Source: Streptomyces sp. NBC_00236 (GTDB lineage Bacteria; Actinomycetota; Actinomycetes; Streptomycetales; Streptomycetaceae). From it: DNA of 64,000 nt. The translations under genes and the position numbers were made by a program. The stretch lies in contig NZ_CP108100.1 of the NCBI RefSeq assembly GCF_036195045.1, forward strand, positions 4,092,001 through 4,156,000. Direction: 5' to 3'. How positions within the stretch are numbered: position 1 is the stretch's first letter; every line of letters begins with the position of its first letter. The notes beneath the pieces were generated by a model that saw only the letters and a program-made list of their open reading frames with translations, made no database searches and had not been told where the DNA came from. Shown here piece by piece: positions 1 through 8,225 of this stretch.

Positions 1-1
1 G

Positions 2-748
2 GACACGAAGTCGCCGCTGCCCTGGCGTCTGCCGCTGACCACCGGGCAGCCCCTGCCCAACGAAGGCAACATCCCGTGCGAGAACGCCTCGCTCCGCGAA
101 GCGCTGCGGATGTCCTGCAACACCGTCTTCGGCAAGATCAGCGACGACCTCGGTAACCAGAAGATGATCGACCAGGCCGACAAGTTCGGCTTCAACAAGG
201 AGATCTTCACTCCGGTCCGCTCCGCCGCGAGCATCTACCCGAAGGACAACCGTCCGCAGAACGCCATGGCCGGCATCGGCCAGGCGTCCAACCGTGCCAC
301 CCCGCTCCAGATGGCCATGGTGGTCGCGGCGGTCGCCAACGACGGCAAGCTGATGCAGCCGTACATGGTGGCCAAGCGGCAGTCGCCCAGCCTGGACGAC
401 ATCTACACCCACGAGACCGAGCAGCTCAGCCAGCCGATTTCGGGTGAGAACGCACAGAAGCTCCAGCAGATGATGGAGACGGTCGTCAACACCGGCACGG
501 GCACGAACGCCAAGATCGACGGCGTCACGGTGGGCGGCAAGACGGGTACCGCTCAGCACGGTCTCAAGAACAGCGAGAACCCGTACGCCTGGTTCATCTC
601 CTACGCAAAGACGGACGACGGCTCGCCCGTGGCCGTCGCCGTGGTCGTCGAGGACAGCAACGCCAACCGCGACGACATCTCCGGTGGCGGACTGGCCGCA
701 CCCATCGCGAAGGACGTCATGAAGGCCGTCATCGACAGCAAGAAGTGA
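2..748 (+). CDS. pbpA: Penicillin-binding protein PbpA, C-terminal part (5' truncated by window edge)
   Basis: The open frame enters from base 2 and ends in TGA at 746-748, so only the last ~248 residues of a transpeptidase are present. The SxN motif (SCN) lies at about 113-121 and the KTGT motif at 539-550 (context GGKTGTAQHG); the SxxK serine motif must lie upstream of the window. This is a class B (FtsI-like) PBP that cross-links peptidoglycan outside the membrane. It sits 167 bp upstream of pknB on the same strand, as in the conserved actinobacterial rodA-pbpA-pknB cluster, which is the main basis for the name. Family assignment is firm; assignment as PbpA rather than another class B PBP rests on context. 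Confidence 0.93.
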   Translation, partial: DTKSPLPWRLPLTTGQPLPNEGNIPCENASLREALRMSCNTVFGKISDDLGNQKMIDQADKFGFNKEIFTPVRSAASIYPKDNRPQNAMAGIGQASNRATPLQMAMVVAAVANDGKLMQPYMVAKRQSPSLDDIYTHETEQLSQPISGENAQKLQQMMETVVNTGTGTNAKIDGVTVGGKTGTAQHGLKNSENPYAWFISYAKTDDGSPVAVAVVVEDSNANRDDISGGGLAAPIAKDVMKAVIDSKK

Positions 749-915
749 CACCGCTCACAACCGGCCCCGAATCCACGCCCGCGGATACCGGTCGGATATC
801 AGGTATTGCCTGCGGGCCGATCAGCTAGTGCGCGGCCGGTAGCGTATGCGCGAACAGCACACCGCCGGACCGCACACCGGTGCGGTCAGGACTGACGGAG
901 AGGGCTGGAACAGTT

Positions 916-2916
916 ATGGAAGAGCCGCGTCGCCTCGGCGGCCGGTACGAGCTGGGCTCGGTGCTCGGCCGTGGTGGCATGGCCGAGGTCTACCTCGCTC
1001 ACGACACCCGGCTCGGCCGCACCGTAGCTGTGAAGACGCTCCGGGCGGACCTCGCCCGCGACCCGTCCTTCCAGGCCCGGTTCCGCCGTGAGGCCCAGTC
1101 CGCCGCCTCGCTCAACCACCCGGCGATCGTCGCGGTATACGACACCGGTGAGGACTACGTCGACGGGGTCTCGATCCCGTACATCGTCATGGAGTACGTC
1201 GACGGGTCGACGCTCAGGGAACTGCTCCACTCCGGCCGCAGACTGCTGCCCGAGCGCACCCTTGAGATGACCGTCGGGATCCTTCAGGCGCTGGAGTACT
1301 CGCACCGCGCCCAGATCGTGCACCGCGACATCAAGCCGGCGAACGTCATGCTGACGCGCACCGGCCAGGTCAAGGTCATGGACTTCGGCATCGCCCGCGC
1401 CATGGGCGACTCCGGCATGACGATGACCCAGACCGCGGCCGTCATCGGCACCGCCCAGTACCTCTCCCCGGAGCAGGCCAAGGGCGAGCAGGTGGACGCG
1501 CGCTCCGACCTGTACTCCACCGGCTGCCTGCTCTACGAGCTGCTGGCCGTCAGGCCGCCCTTCGTCGGGGACTCGCCCGTCGCGGTGGCCTACCAGCACG
1601 TACGGGAAGAGCCTCAGCCGCCCAGCAACTTCGACCCCGAGATCACGCCCGAGATGGACGCGATCGTGCTGAAGGCCCTCACCAAGGACCCCGACTACCG
1701 CTACCAGTCGGCGGACGAGATGCGCGCCGACATCGAGGCCTGCCTCGACGGTCAGCCGGTCGCGGCAACCGCGGCGATGGGCGCGGCCGGGTACGGCGGC
1801 TACGGCGGTTACGACAACGACCAGCCGACCACCGCCCTGCGGGCCGCGGACCAGAACGGCGCTCCGACGTCGATGCTGCCGCCGGTCAACCCGGACGACG
1901 GCGGCTACGGCTACGACGACCGCCCCGACCGCCGCCGGCAGAAGAAGGGCAACACCTCGACGATCCTGCTGATCGTCGCGGGCATCCTGGTGCTGATCGG
2001 CGCGATCCTCATCGGCAAGTCCGTCTTCGGCGGCGACGGGGACAGCGGCGACGGCACGTTCGGTGCGCCGAACATGGTCGGCTCGACGATCCAGGAAGCG
2101 AAGCTGCTCGCCGACAACACCAACACCATCCTCAAGCAGGGCCCGAAGGAGGAGTGCGAGCAGCAGCCCGCGGGCAAGATCTGCCGGCAGACGCCCGAGA
2201 AGGGCGCGCAGGTCGAGGAGAACGACACCATCACGGTCTTCGTCTCCAGCGGTGCGCCGAAGGTCGAGGTGCCGGACGTCACGGAGAAGTCCCAGGAGAG
2301 CGCCCGCAAGCAGCTTGAGGAAAAGGGCTTCACGGTCACGGTCAACTCCGTCGAGTCCTCCGATGCCGACCCGGGCACGGTCCTGGACCAGACGCCGAAG
2401 GGCAACTCGAAGGCTGAGAAGAACTCCGAGGTGAAGCTCACGGTCGCCACGGAGAAGCTGATCGCGGTGCCTCCGGTGACCGGCCGTTCGTGGGATCAAG
2501 CGGTGGCCCAGCTCACCCAGCTCGGCTTCACCAACATCGGCAAGTCCGAGGTCGACAACGAGAAGCCCGCGGGCGAGGTCGTCGAGCAGAACCCGGCGGC
2601 CGACGAGAAGGTGGGCAAGAACACCTCGATCATCCTCAAGGTGTCCAAGGGCCCGACGCAGCCTGCGACGGTCGCTGTTCCGCAGGTCTTGGGCAAGCCG
2701 GTGTCCCAGGCCAAGGCGGAACTGGCCCAGGCCGGCTTCACCAACATCCAGTTCGCGGAGGGCAGCTCGGGTGACGACAACGCCTTCGTGACCGGCAGCG
2801 ACCCGCAGCCGGGCACCCAGGCCGACCCTGCCGCCACCACCATCACGCTCACGACGATGGGCGGCGGGGGCGGCGGGAACGGGAACGGTCTCCTGGGCGG
2901 CGGGAACGGCCGGTAG
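916..2916 (+). CDS. pknB: Ser/Thr protein kinase PknB with four PASTA domains
   Basis: Membrane receptor kinase of 666 aa. The kinase domain occupies about residues 10-275: glycine loop GRGGMAEV (18-25), catalytic Lys40, HRDIKPAN starting at 136, DFG at 156-158. A Gly/Tyr-rich juxtamembrane linker follows, then one transmembrane helix around 348-367, then four extracellular PASTA repeats (about 385-655) that in this family bind muropeptides or lipid II. The tail is Gly/Asn-rich. I chose ATG 916 over the in-frame GTG 880 because the protein then begins MEEPRRLGGRYEL, as in known Streptomyces PknB. It follows pbpA and is expected to regulate cell-wall synthesis and division. Confidence 0.96.
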   Translation: MEEPRRLGGRYELGSVLGRGGMAEVYLAHDTRLGRTVAVKTLRADLARDPSFQARFRREAQSAASLNHPAIVAVYDTGEDYVDGVSIPYIVMEYVDGSTLRELLHSGRRLLPERTLEMTVGILQALEYSHRAQIVHRDIKPANVMLTRTGQVKVMDFGIARAMGDSGMTMTQTAAVIGTAQYLSPEQAKGEQVDARSDLYSTGCLLYELLAVRPPFVGDSPVAVAYQHVREEPQPPSNFDPEITPEMDAIVLKALTKDPDYRYQSADEMRADIEACLDGQPVAATAAMGAAGYGGYGGYDNDQPTTALRAADQNGAPTSMLPPVNPDDGGYGYDDRPDRRRQKKGNTSTILLIVAGILVLIGAILIGKSVFGGDGDSGDGTFGAPNMVGSTIQEAKLLADNTNTILKQGPKEECEQQPAGKICRQTPEKGAQVEENDTITVFVSSGAPKVEVPDVTEKSQESARKQLEEKGFTVTVNSVESSDADPGTVLDQTPKGNSKAEKNSEVKLTVATEKLIAVPPVTGRSWDQAVAQLTQLGFTNIGKSEVDNEKPAGEVVEQNPAADEKVGKNTSIILKVSKGPTQPATVAVPQVLGKPVSQAKAELAQAGFTNIQFAEGSSGDDNAFVTGSDPQPGTQADPAATTITLTTMGGGGGGNGNGLLGGGNGR

Positions 2917-2936
2917 AACGCACCACGGTTCAGAAG

Positions 2937-2977
2937 CACAGGGCCCCGGTCACCTCAACGGTGACCGGGGCCCTGTG
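2937..2977. terminator. Bidirectional hairpin terminator, pknB / sortase
   Basis: Perfect 18-bp inverted repeat (2937-2954 with 2960-2977) around the 5-nt loop TCAAC, in the gap between convergent pknB and the first sortase gene. There is no T-tract, as is common for Streptomyces terminators. Confidence 0.85.
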
Positions 2978-2995
2978 TCTGTCGTCGCCTCCCGA

Positions 2996-3724
2996 TCAGA
3001 GCAGCTCCGCCGGCTTCGTACGGTCGTGGTCGACCCTCTCCGTACGCACCAGCTCGCCCCACACGATGTAGCGGTACTTCGACGTGTAGACGGGGGTGCA
3101 CGTCGTCAGCGTGATGTAGCGGCCGGCCTTCTTGGCGCCCGAGCCCTTCGGCACGGCCTGGAGGACGTCGACGTTGTACTTCGACGTCTCGGGGAGCTCC
3201 TTGAAGACCTTGTAGACGTACCAGGTGTCCTTGGTCTCGAAGACGATCGCGTCCCCGGTCCGCACCTTGTCGATGTTGTGGAACTTCGCCCCGTGCCCGT
3301 CGCGGTGGGCGGCCAGGGTGAAGTTGCCCTCCTTGTCGGACGGGAGCGCCGACTTCACCGGATCGGTGTAGTAGCCGGCGATGCCGTCGTTGAGGGTCTC
3401 GGTGTCGGTGCCCTTCTTGACGAGCACCTCGCCGTTCTTCATCGACGGGACGTGCAGGAAGCCGATGCCGTCCCTGGTGTCCAGCGCGCCCGGGCCGTCG
3501 GCCCAGCGGTCGCGGACGGTGTGGCCCTGCTTGGTGGCCTCGCGGTCGGCCAGGACGTTCGTCCACCACAGCGAGTAGACGACGAAGAGGCCGAGCACCA
3601 GGCCCGCGGTGATCAGCAGTTCGCCGAAGACGCTGACGGCGGTCGCGACGGGGTGACGGCCCCTGAGCCGCACCGGGGGCGCGGCCTCGTCGGTCTGCTC
3701 TTCGTCCTCGGTCCTCGCTGCCAC
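2996..3724 (-). CDS. srtE2: Class E sortase
   Basis: Sortase transpeptidase of 242 aa that cleaves a C-terminal sorting signal and links the protein to peptidoglycan. It has an N-terminal cytoplasmic tail, one membrane anchor around residues 27-52 and an extracellular sortase domain. The catalytic triad is visible: His140 (LAAHRDGHG), Cys209 (TLTTCTP) and Arg218, nine residues after the Cys. The start is GTG (3722-3724). It lies 32 bp downstream of a second, longer sortase gene on the same strand, so they are probably cotranscribed. In S. coelicolor the two class E sortases in this position anchor chaplins and are needed for aerial hyphae (from memory); the E1/E2 numbering is by synteny. Confidence 0.92.
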   Translation of the reverse strand: MAARTEDEEQTDEAAPPVRLRGRHPVATAVSVFGELLITAGLVLGLFVVYSLWWTNVLADREATKQGHTVRDRWADGPGALDTRDGIGFLHVPSMKNGEVLVKKGTDTETLNDGIAGYYTDPVKSALPSDKEGNFTLAAHRDGHGAKFHNIDKVRTGDAIVFETKDTWYVYKVFKELPETSKYNVDVLQAVPKGSGAKKAGRYITLTTCTPVYTSKYRYIVWGELVRTERVDHDRTKPAELL

Positions 3725-3756
3725 CGCACCGTCCCTGTCGTGATGTCTCGGCCCGC

Positions 3757-5121
3757 TCAGTCCAGGAGCGCGTCGGGCTTCCCCTCGCTGCGCGGCCGTT
3801 CGTCGACCATCTTGCCCCAGACGATCAAACGGTACGTACTCGTGAATTCGGGCGTACAGGTCGTCAGGGTGATGTAGCGGCCGGGCTTCTTGAACCCCGA
3901 CTGCGGCGGCACCGCGTCGATGACCGACACGTTGGACGGCGAGGTCTGGGGAAGGACGCTCGTCATCTCGTACGTGTAGTAGGCGTCCTGCGTCTCGACC
4001 ACGATCGGGTCGCCGGGCTTCAGCCGGTTGACGTAGCGGAAGGGCTCGCCGTGGGTGTTGCGATGGCCGGCCAGGGCGAAGTTGCCCTGCTTGTCCGAGG
4101 GCATCGCCGTGCGCAGTGGTTCCTCGCCGTAGTGCCCGACCATGCCGCGGTCGAGGACCTTCTCCTTGCTGATGCCTTCGGCGATCGGCGTGACCACGTC
4201 GAGTTTCGGAATGTGGATGATGGCGAAGCCCTCACCCGGTGCGAAGACGCCGGGGCTGCGTTTGCCCTTGGCCCAGTCGTCCTGGATCTTGTGCGTCTCC
4301 TTGCCGGCTATCTGGTCGGCGCGCACGTTCGTCCACCACAGCTGGTACGTGACGAAGAGCAGCATCAGGACGCCCAGCGAGATGAACAGCTCGCCGACCA
4401 CCCGGCTGACCACGACCGCGGGGCTGTCCTTCGCCGCCTTGGCCGCCCGCCGTGCCTCGACGCGCGACATCGGTTTCGGGGGCGTGGCATCCGGGCCGCC
4501 CGCCGCCGCGGTCTCCGGCTGCCCGTCGCCGCGCCTGCGCCCGCGCCCCTTCGCCGCCCGGCGCCGCTCGGCCCGTCCACCGGTGGCCGGAGCGGAGGCG
4601 TCCGGTCCGTCGGCTTCCCCGGGGCCGCCGTCCCCGGGGCCGGCATCGCGACCGAGGTCCGGCTGAGGACGGATCGTCGTCACCGGCAGGACCGCGGTCG
4701 CCGCCTGGTCGGCGACGACTACGCGCCGGGGTTCCGCCTTCCGCAGCGCCACGGTCTCCTCGTGGCGGGGCAGCGGCTCGGCAGGGGCGACGGGTGCCCC
4801 GGCCACGGGCGACCCGGTCACGGGCGGGGCCTGCGCGGGCTCCTGGCGGCCGTACCAGTCCCGTTCGTATCCCTCGGGGTCGTACCACTCGCTCGGAGGG
4901 TCCTGGGCCGTCTGTGGCCCGTGTGACACCTGCGGGGGCGTCGCCCCGTCCGCGACCGCCTGCCCGGCGGGGGTGTTCTCCGCCCGGAACCACGGCGACG
5001 CGTGCCGCCCCGGCAGCGGGTCGTTCAACGGGTCCGCCAGGTGATCCACCGCCGCCTCGAAACCGCCCGGTTCGTACGGGCCGTCCTGTCCGGCGTCGGA
5101 TCCATGGCGGGGTGGCGTCAC
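3757..5121 (-). CDS. srtE1: Class E sortase with long disordered N-terminus
   Basis: Sortase of 454 aa. Residues 1-225 are rich in Pro, Ala, Gly and charged residues and look disordered and cytoplasmic. A membrane helix follows around 235-262, then the sortase domain with His353 (LAGHRNTHG), Cys422 (TLTTCTP) and Arg431. The start is GTG at 5119-5121, forming a GTGA overlap with the stop of the upstream amidotransferase gene, so translation is probably coupled. Class E sortases act on LAXTG-type signals in high-GC Gram-positives. The length of the N-terminal region is unusual for a sortase; its function cannot be read from the sequence. Confidence 0.9.
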   Translation of the reverse strand: MTPPRHGSDAGQDGPYEPGGFEAAVDHLADPLNDPLPGRHASPWFRAENTPAGQAVADGATPPQVSHGPQTAQDPPSEWYDPEGYERDWYGRQEPAQAPPVTGSPVAGAPVAPAEPLPRHEETVALRKAEPRRVVVADQAATAVLPVTTIRPQPDLGRDAGPGDGGPGEADGPDASAPATGGRAERRRAAKGRGRRRGDGQPETAAAGGPDATPPKPMSRVEARRAAKAAKDSPAVVVSRVVGELFISLGVLMLLFVTYQLWWTNVRADQIAGKETHKIQDDWAKGKRSPGVFAPGEGFAIIHIPKLDVVTPIAEGISKEKVLDRGMVGHYGEEPLRTAMPSDKQGNFALAGHRNTHGEPFRYVNRLKPGDPIVVETQDAYYTYEMTSVLPQTSPSNVSVIDAVPPQSGFKKPGRYITLTTCTPEFTSTYRLIVWGKMVDERPRSEGKPDALLD

Positions 5122-5756
5122 GCGACGGCCTTGCCCACCACCGGCGCGAGTCCCGCCGACCTCTCGACGGCTCCGGCGTCACCGCACCGCGCCAGCCAGT
5201 TCGCCAGCATCAGATGGCCGTGCTCGGTGAGCACCGACTCCGGATGGAACTGCACCCCTTCGACCGCCAACTCCCGGTGGCGCAGCCCCATGATGATGCC
5301 GTCGGCCGTCCGCGCGGTGACCTCCAGCTCCTCGGGGACCGTGTCCGGTTCGGCGGCGAGCGAGTGGTAGCGGGTCGCGGTGAAGGGCGAGGGCAGACCG
5401 GCGAAGACGCCCCTGCCCGCGTGGATCACCGGGGACGTCTTGCCGTGCAGCAGCTCCGGGGCGCGGCCCACCACGCCGCCGTACGCCACCGCCATCGACT
5501 GCATGCCCAGGCAGACGCCGAAGACCGGGACACCGGTCGCCGCGCAGTGCCGCACCATGTCGACGCAGACGCCCGCGTGCTCGGGGGTGCCGGGGCCCGG
5601 CGAGAGCAGGACGCCGTCGAAGCCGTCCTGGGCGTGGGCCGTGGTCACCTCGTCGTTGCGGAGCACCTCGCACTCGGCACCCAGCTGGTAGAGGTACTGG
5701 ACGAGGTTGAAGACGAAGCTGTCGTAGTTGTCGACGACGAGGATGCGGGCGCTCAT
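5118..5756 (-). CDS. pabA: Class I glutamine amidotransferase (PabA/TrpG type)
   Basis: A 212-aa protein with the complete class I amidotransferase triad: Cys82 in GVCLGMQ, His171 and Glu173 in FHPES. The N-terminus (ILVVDNYDSF) is typical of the glutaminase subunit of anthranilate or aminodeoxychorismate synthase, which feeds ammonia to a TrpE/PabB partner. No partner gene is present in the window, so PabA versus TrpG cannot be settled. ATG 5754-5756 was chosen because it matches the family N-terminus and overlaps the upstream stop as ATGA. The stop overlaps the next sortase start as GTGA, so the gene sits in a tightly coupled operon of membrane-protein genes. Confidence 0.9.
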   Translation of the reverse strand: MSARILVVDNYDSFVFNLVQYLYQLGAECEVLRNDEVTTAHAQDGFDGVLLSPGPGTPEHAGVCVDMVRHCAATGVPVFGVCLGMQSMAVAYGGVVGRAPELLHGKTSPVIHAGRGVFAGLPSPFTATRYHSLAAEPDTVPEELEVTARTADGIIMGLRHRELAVEGVQFHPESVLTEHGHLMLANWLARCGDAGAVERSAGLAPVVGKAVA

Positions 5757-5941
5757 CGGCCGGCCCCCATCGCGTTCGTGCCGTCGCCGTCCACCGTCAC
5801 GTCGCCGAACGGAAGCAGTGGCTCCGCCCAGGGGAAGACGTACTGGAACAGGACGTAGACGACCGCCAGGGCGAGCACGAGCGAAATGAACCCACGCACC
5901 CACGCGTTGCCCGGCAGATGCCGCCAGATCCAGCCGTACAT
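5753..5941 (-). CDS. Small single-pass membrane protein, function unknown
   Basis: A 62-aa protein with one hydrophobic segment (about residues 16-36) and a short acidic C-terminal tail. The start ATG at 5939-5941 is preceded by a strong Shine-Dalgarno (GGAGGGG, five bases upstream), and the stop overlaps the amidotransferase start as ATGA; these two features make it a real gene. I know a small protein at this place in other Streptomyces but no function for it. Confidence 0.8.
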   Translation of the reverse strand: MYGWIWRHLPGNAWVRGFISLVLALAVVYVLFQYVFPWAEPLLPFGDVTVDGDGTNAMGAGR

Positions 5942-5997
5942 GCTGACCCCTCCATTCGGTACGGGACCAGACTAAAGGGCCGGGGCATCGCCGTGGG

Positions 5998-6708
5998 TCA
6001 GCTGTGGAAAGCCGCGGGCTTCCCGTCGGTGACGGGCTGGGTCGCGTCCAGGTGCGCCCAGGCGATCAGGCGGTGACTGCTGCCCCACTCGGGCTCGCAG
6101 GTGGTCAGCGTCAGATAGCGGCCGGGTCCGTCGAAGCCGGATTTGCGGGGGACCGGGTCGATGACACCGACATCGCTCGGCACGGTCCGGTAGGGCTTCC
6201 TGTCGATGCGGTACGTGAACCACGTCGTCCCGTCCGTCACGATCACCGCGTCACCGGGGCGCAGCTTCGGGAAGTCCTTGAAGGGGTCGCCGTAGGTGCG
6301 CCGGTGCCCGGCCACCGCGAAGTTGCCGGTCGCGCCCGCCGCCGCGGTGCCCCGGTAGTGCCCCAGCCCCTTCTGCAGGGTCCTGACCTTCGTGTTCTCC
6401 AGGACGGGCCACTCCCAGTCCTTACCGAAGCGGGGTATGTAGAGCATCGCGAACGGCTTCCCGTCGCGGTACGCCTTCGGGGCCGGCGCCGGGGCCGACG
6501 GCTTCGGGGTCTCCTCAGTGGCCTGCGGGGCGGGTGCGGTCACCGCCCCGTGCGCCCACTGGTTCTGCAGGTCGTCGATCTGTCCCTCGGTCGCGCCCGC
6601 CGCCTTCACCCCGGTCCAGAACAGGACGTAGACCACGAAGAGGATGATCAGGGCGCCGACGGTGATGCACAGCTCGCTGAACGTCCTGACGATCAGTCGC
6701 ACCGACAC
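5998..6708 (-). CDS. Third class E sortase
   Basis: A 236-aa sortase with an N-terminal membrane helix (about residues 8-34) and an extracellular domain carrying His135 (VAGHRRTYG), Cys204 (TLTTCEP) and Arg213, the same spacing as in the two sortases downstream. A Pro/Ala-rich linker (about 58-78) joins anchor and domain. The start is GTG (6706-6708) with a GGGGAGG ribosome site. It heads the sortase / small protein / amidotransferase run. A Glu replaces the Thr after the catalytic Cys, so its substrate preference may differ. It could also be a non-redundant paralogue kept for a specific substrate. Confidence 0.9.
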   Translation of the reverse strand: MSVRLIVRTFSELCITVGALIILFVVYVLFWTGVKAAGATEGQIDDLQNQWAHGAVTAPAPQATEETPKPSAPAPAPKAYRDGKPFAMLYIPRFGKDWEWPVLENTKVRTLQKGLGHYRGTAAAGATGNFAVAGHRRTYGDPFKDFPKLRPGDAVIVTDGTTWFTYRIDRKPYRTVPSDVGVIDPVPRKSGFDGPGRYLTLTTCEPEWGSSHRLIAWAHLDATQPVTDGKPAAFHS

Positions 6709-6733
6709 CGGTCGGCCTCCCCGCAGCTGCTCG

Positions 6734-7501
6734 CTACTTCACCGGCTCCGCATAGTGGAGATCCACTGTGCCCGAGTAGCCGGGAAGAGTCACCGCCTCG
6801 CGCTCGTCGACTTTCCAGCCGAGCCCGTACGCCTTCACGTACAGCAGGTAGTTCTGGATCGCCGGGGAGGCGTCGAGCGCCTGCTCCAGCTTTCCGGGGT
6901 CACCGACCGCGGTGATCTTGTACGGCGGCGAGTAGACCCGGCCCTGGAGGATCAGGGTGTTGCCGACGCAGCGCACCGCACTGGTGGAGATCAGCCGCTG
7001 GTCCATGACCTGGATGCCACGGGCGCCGCCCTGCCACAGGGCGTTGACGACGGCCTGGAGGTCCTGCTGGTGGATGACCAGGTCATTGGGTTGCGGATCG
7101 GGGTAGCCGGGGCTCGCCGTGGCGTTCTGCGGGGCGTCGTTCAGCGTGACGGAGACGGCTCGGCCGGAGAGCTTCGCGGTGCCGGCGGCCCGCTCCAGCG
7201 CCTTGAGCCTGGCGTCCTCCGCCTCGGTACTGCCGCCGTCTCGCTCGGCGAGGGTGTCGATGTCGTCGCGCACGGAGGCCACGGACTCGTTCAGGACGGC
7301 GTTCTTCTCACTGCGTTGCTGAATGAGATCGGAGAGTTTCAGCAGCGAGGAGTCCGTACGGATATTGGTGCCCTTGGCGGTATTGGCGCTGGTGACGAAG
7401 ATGAGGCCGGCCAGGGCGAAAACGGCAGCCGTGAGCACTTTGGCCGGATGCCGGAAGGTGCGCCGGACCGGGCCTGGGGGAGAGTCGGCAGAATTGCTCA
7501 A
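6734..7501 (-). CDS. DUF881 family membrane-anchored protein
   Basis: A 255-aa protein with a cytoplasmic N-terminus, one membrane helix (about residues 22-42), a coiled-coil-like stretch (about 55-105) and an extracytoplasmic DUF881 domain. DUF881 proteins sit beside crgA and pknB across Actinobacteria (Rv0012-like position in M. tuberculosis) and are suspected to act in division or wall synthesis, without a proven activity. The only start that fits is TTG at 7499-7501, preceded by GGAG. It is divergent from crgA with a 141-bp shared promoter region. Confidence 0.87.
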   Translation of the reverse strand: MSNSADSPPGPVRRTFRHPAKVLTAAVFALAGLIFVTSANTAKGTNIRTDSSLLKLSDLIQQRSEKNAVLNESVASVRDDIDTLAERDGGSTEAEDARLKALERAAGTAKLSGRAVSVTLNDAPQNATASPGYPDPQPNDLVIHQQDLQAVVNALWQGGARGIQVMDQRLISTSAVRCVGNTLILQGRVYSPPYKITAVGDPGKLEQALDASPAIQNYLLYVKAYGLGWKVDEREAVTLPGYSGTVDLHYAEPVK

Positions 7502-7642
7502 CGTACCCTTATCTCCTTCGGCGCCACGGAAGCACTACGCTAACGGACGCCCGGGGGAGGCAGCATTCCCCCTCGCGCCCAGCCCCGGCGTCAGCCACAG
7601 TTCCCTGCGCGGTCACGCAGCGCATCGACAGGAGAGTTCCTC

Positions 7643-7897
7643 GTGCCGAAGTCACGTATCCGCAAGAAGGCCGACTTCACGCCCCCTCCGGCGAAGCAGG
7701 CAACCAACATAAAGCTGACCAATCGCAGTTGGGTCGCGCCGGTGATGCTGGCGCTGTTCCTGATCGGACTGGCCTGGATCGTCGTTTTCTACGTGACCGA
7801 CGGCGACCTGCCGATCGACTCGCTGGGGAACTGGAACATCGTCGTCGGCTTCGGCTTCATCGCCGGCGGCTTCGGCGTCTCGACCCAGTGGAAGTAG
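7643..7897 (+). CDS. crgA: Septation regulator CrgA
   Basis: An 84-aa protein with a basic N-terminus ([12 protein letters not shown]) and two membrane helices (about residues 31-52 and 62-80) ending close to the C-terminus, the typical CrgA layout. CrgA is a small divisome membrane protein; in Streptomyces it delays or coordinates FtsZ-dependent septation in aerial hyphae, and in mycobacteria it recruits PBPs. GTG 7643 has GGAGAG at 7631-7636. It is divergent from the DUF881 gene, and its downstream gap carries a DnaA-box cluster. Confidence 0.96.
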   Translation: MPKSRIRKKADFTPPPAKQATNIKLTNRSWVAPVMLALFLIGLAWIVVFYVTDGDLPIDSLGNWNIVVGFGFIAGGFGVSTQWK

Positions 7898-7953
7898 CTC
7901 CACAGACCGCGTAGCACCACAGCGGACCCTGGTCCCGCAACCCTTGCCCTGAG

Positions 7954-8154
7954 TTACCCACAGCGTTATCCACAGGCGGGGGAAAAGGTCAGACGATCTG
8001 TGGATAACTCCTCGGCCGTTGACGCCGGTGTGACTGCAGCCACCCCTCGACGCAGGTGGCACGCCCCTTGTCCTGGCTGGAAAAACCCAGCTCAGCGGCA
8101 AGGGGCACAGTTATGCCCGCATCATGCACAAGATCAGCTACACACTGTGGACAA
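7954..8154. promoter_or_regulatory. DnaA-box cluster between crgA and the rhomboid gene
   Basis: Exact 9-mers: TTATCCACA at 7966-7974, its complement at 7999-8007, and the complement of TTGTCCACA at 8146-8154; TTACCCACA at 7954-7962 is one mismatch away. These are the preferred Streptomyces DnaA-binding sequences. They fill the 328-bp gap (7898-8225) between crgA and the rhomboid gene; I see no gene in that gap. The cluster is about 20 kb from oriC. Confidence 0.8.
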
Positions 8155-8225
8155 CTTCGATCACAAATGGTCCATATCGGGCTGACAGCTTGCGCGGCAG
8201 ACCAGTTCATGGCGTCGCCGCCCGC

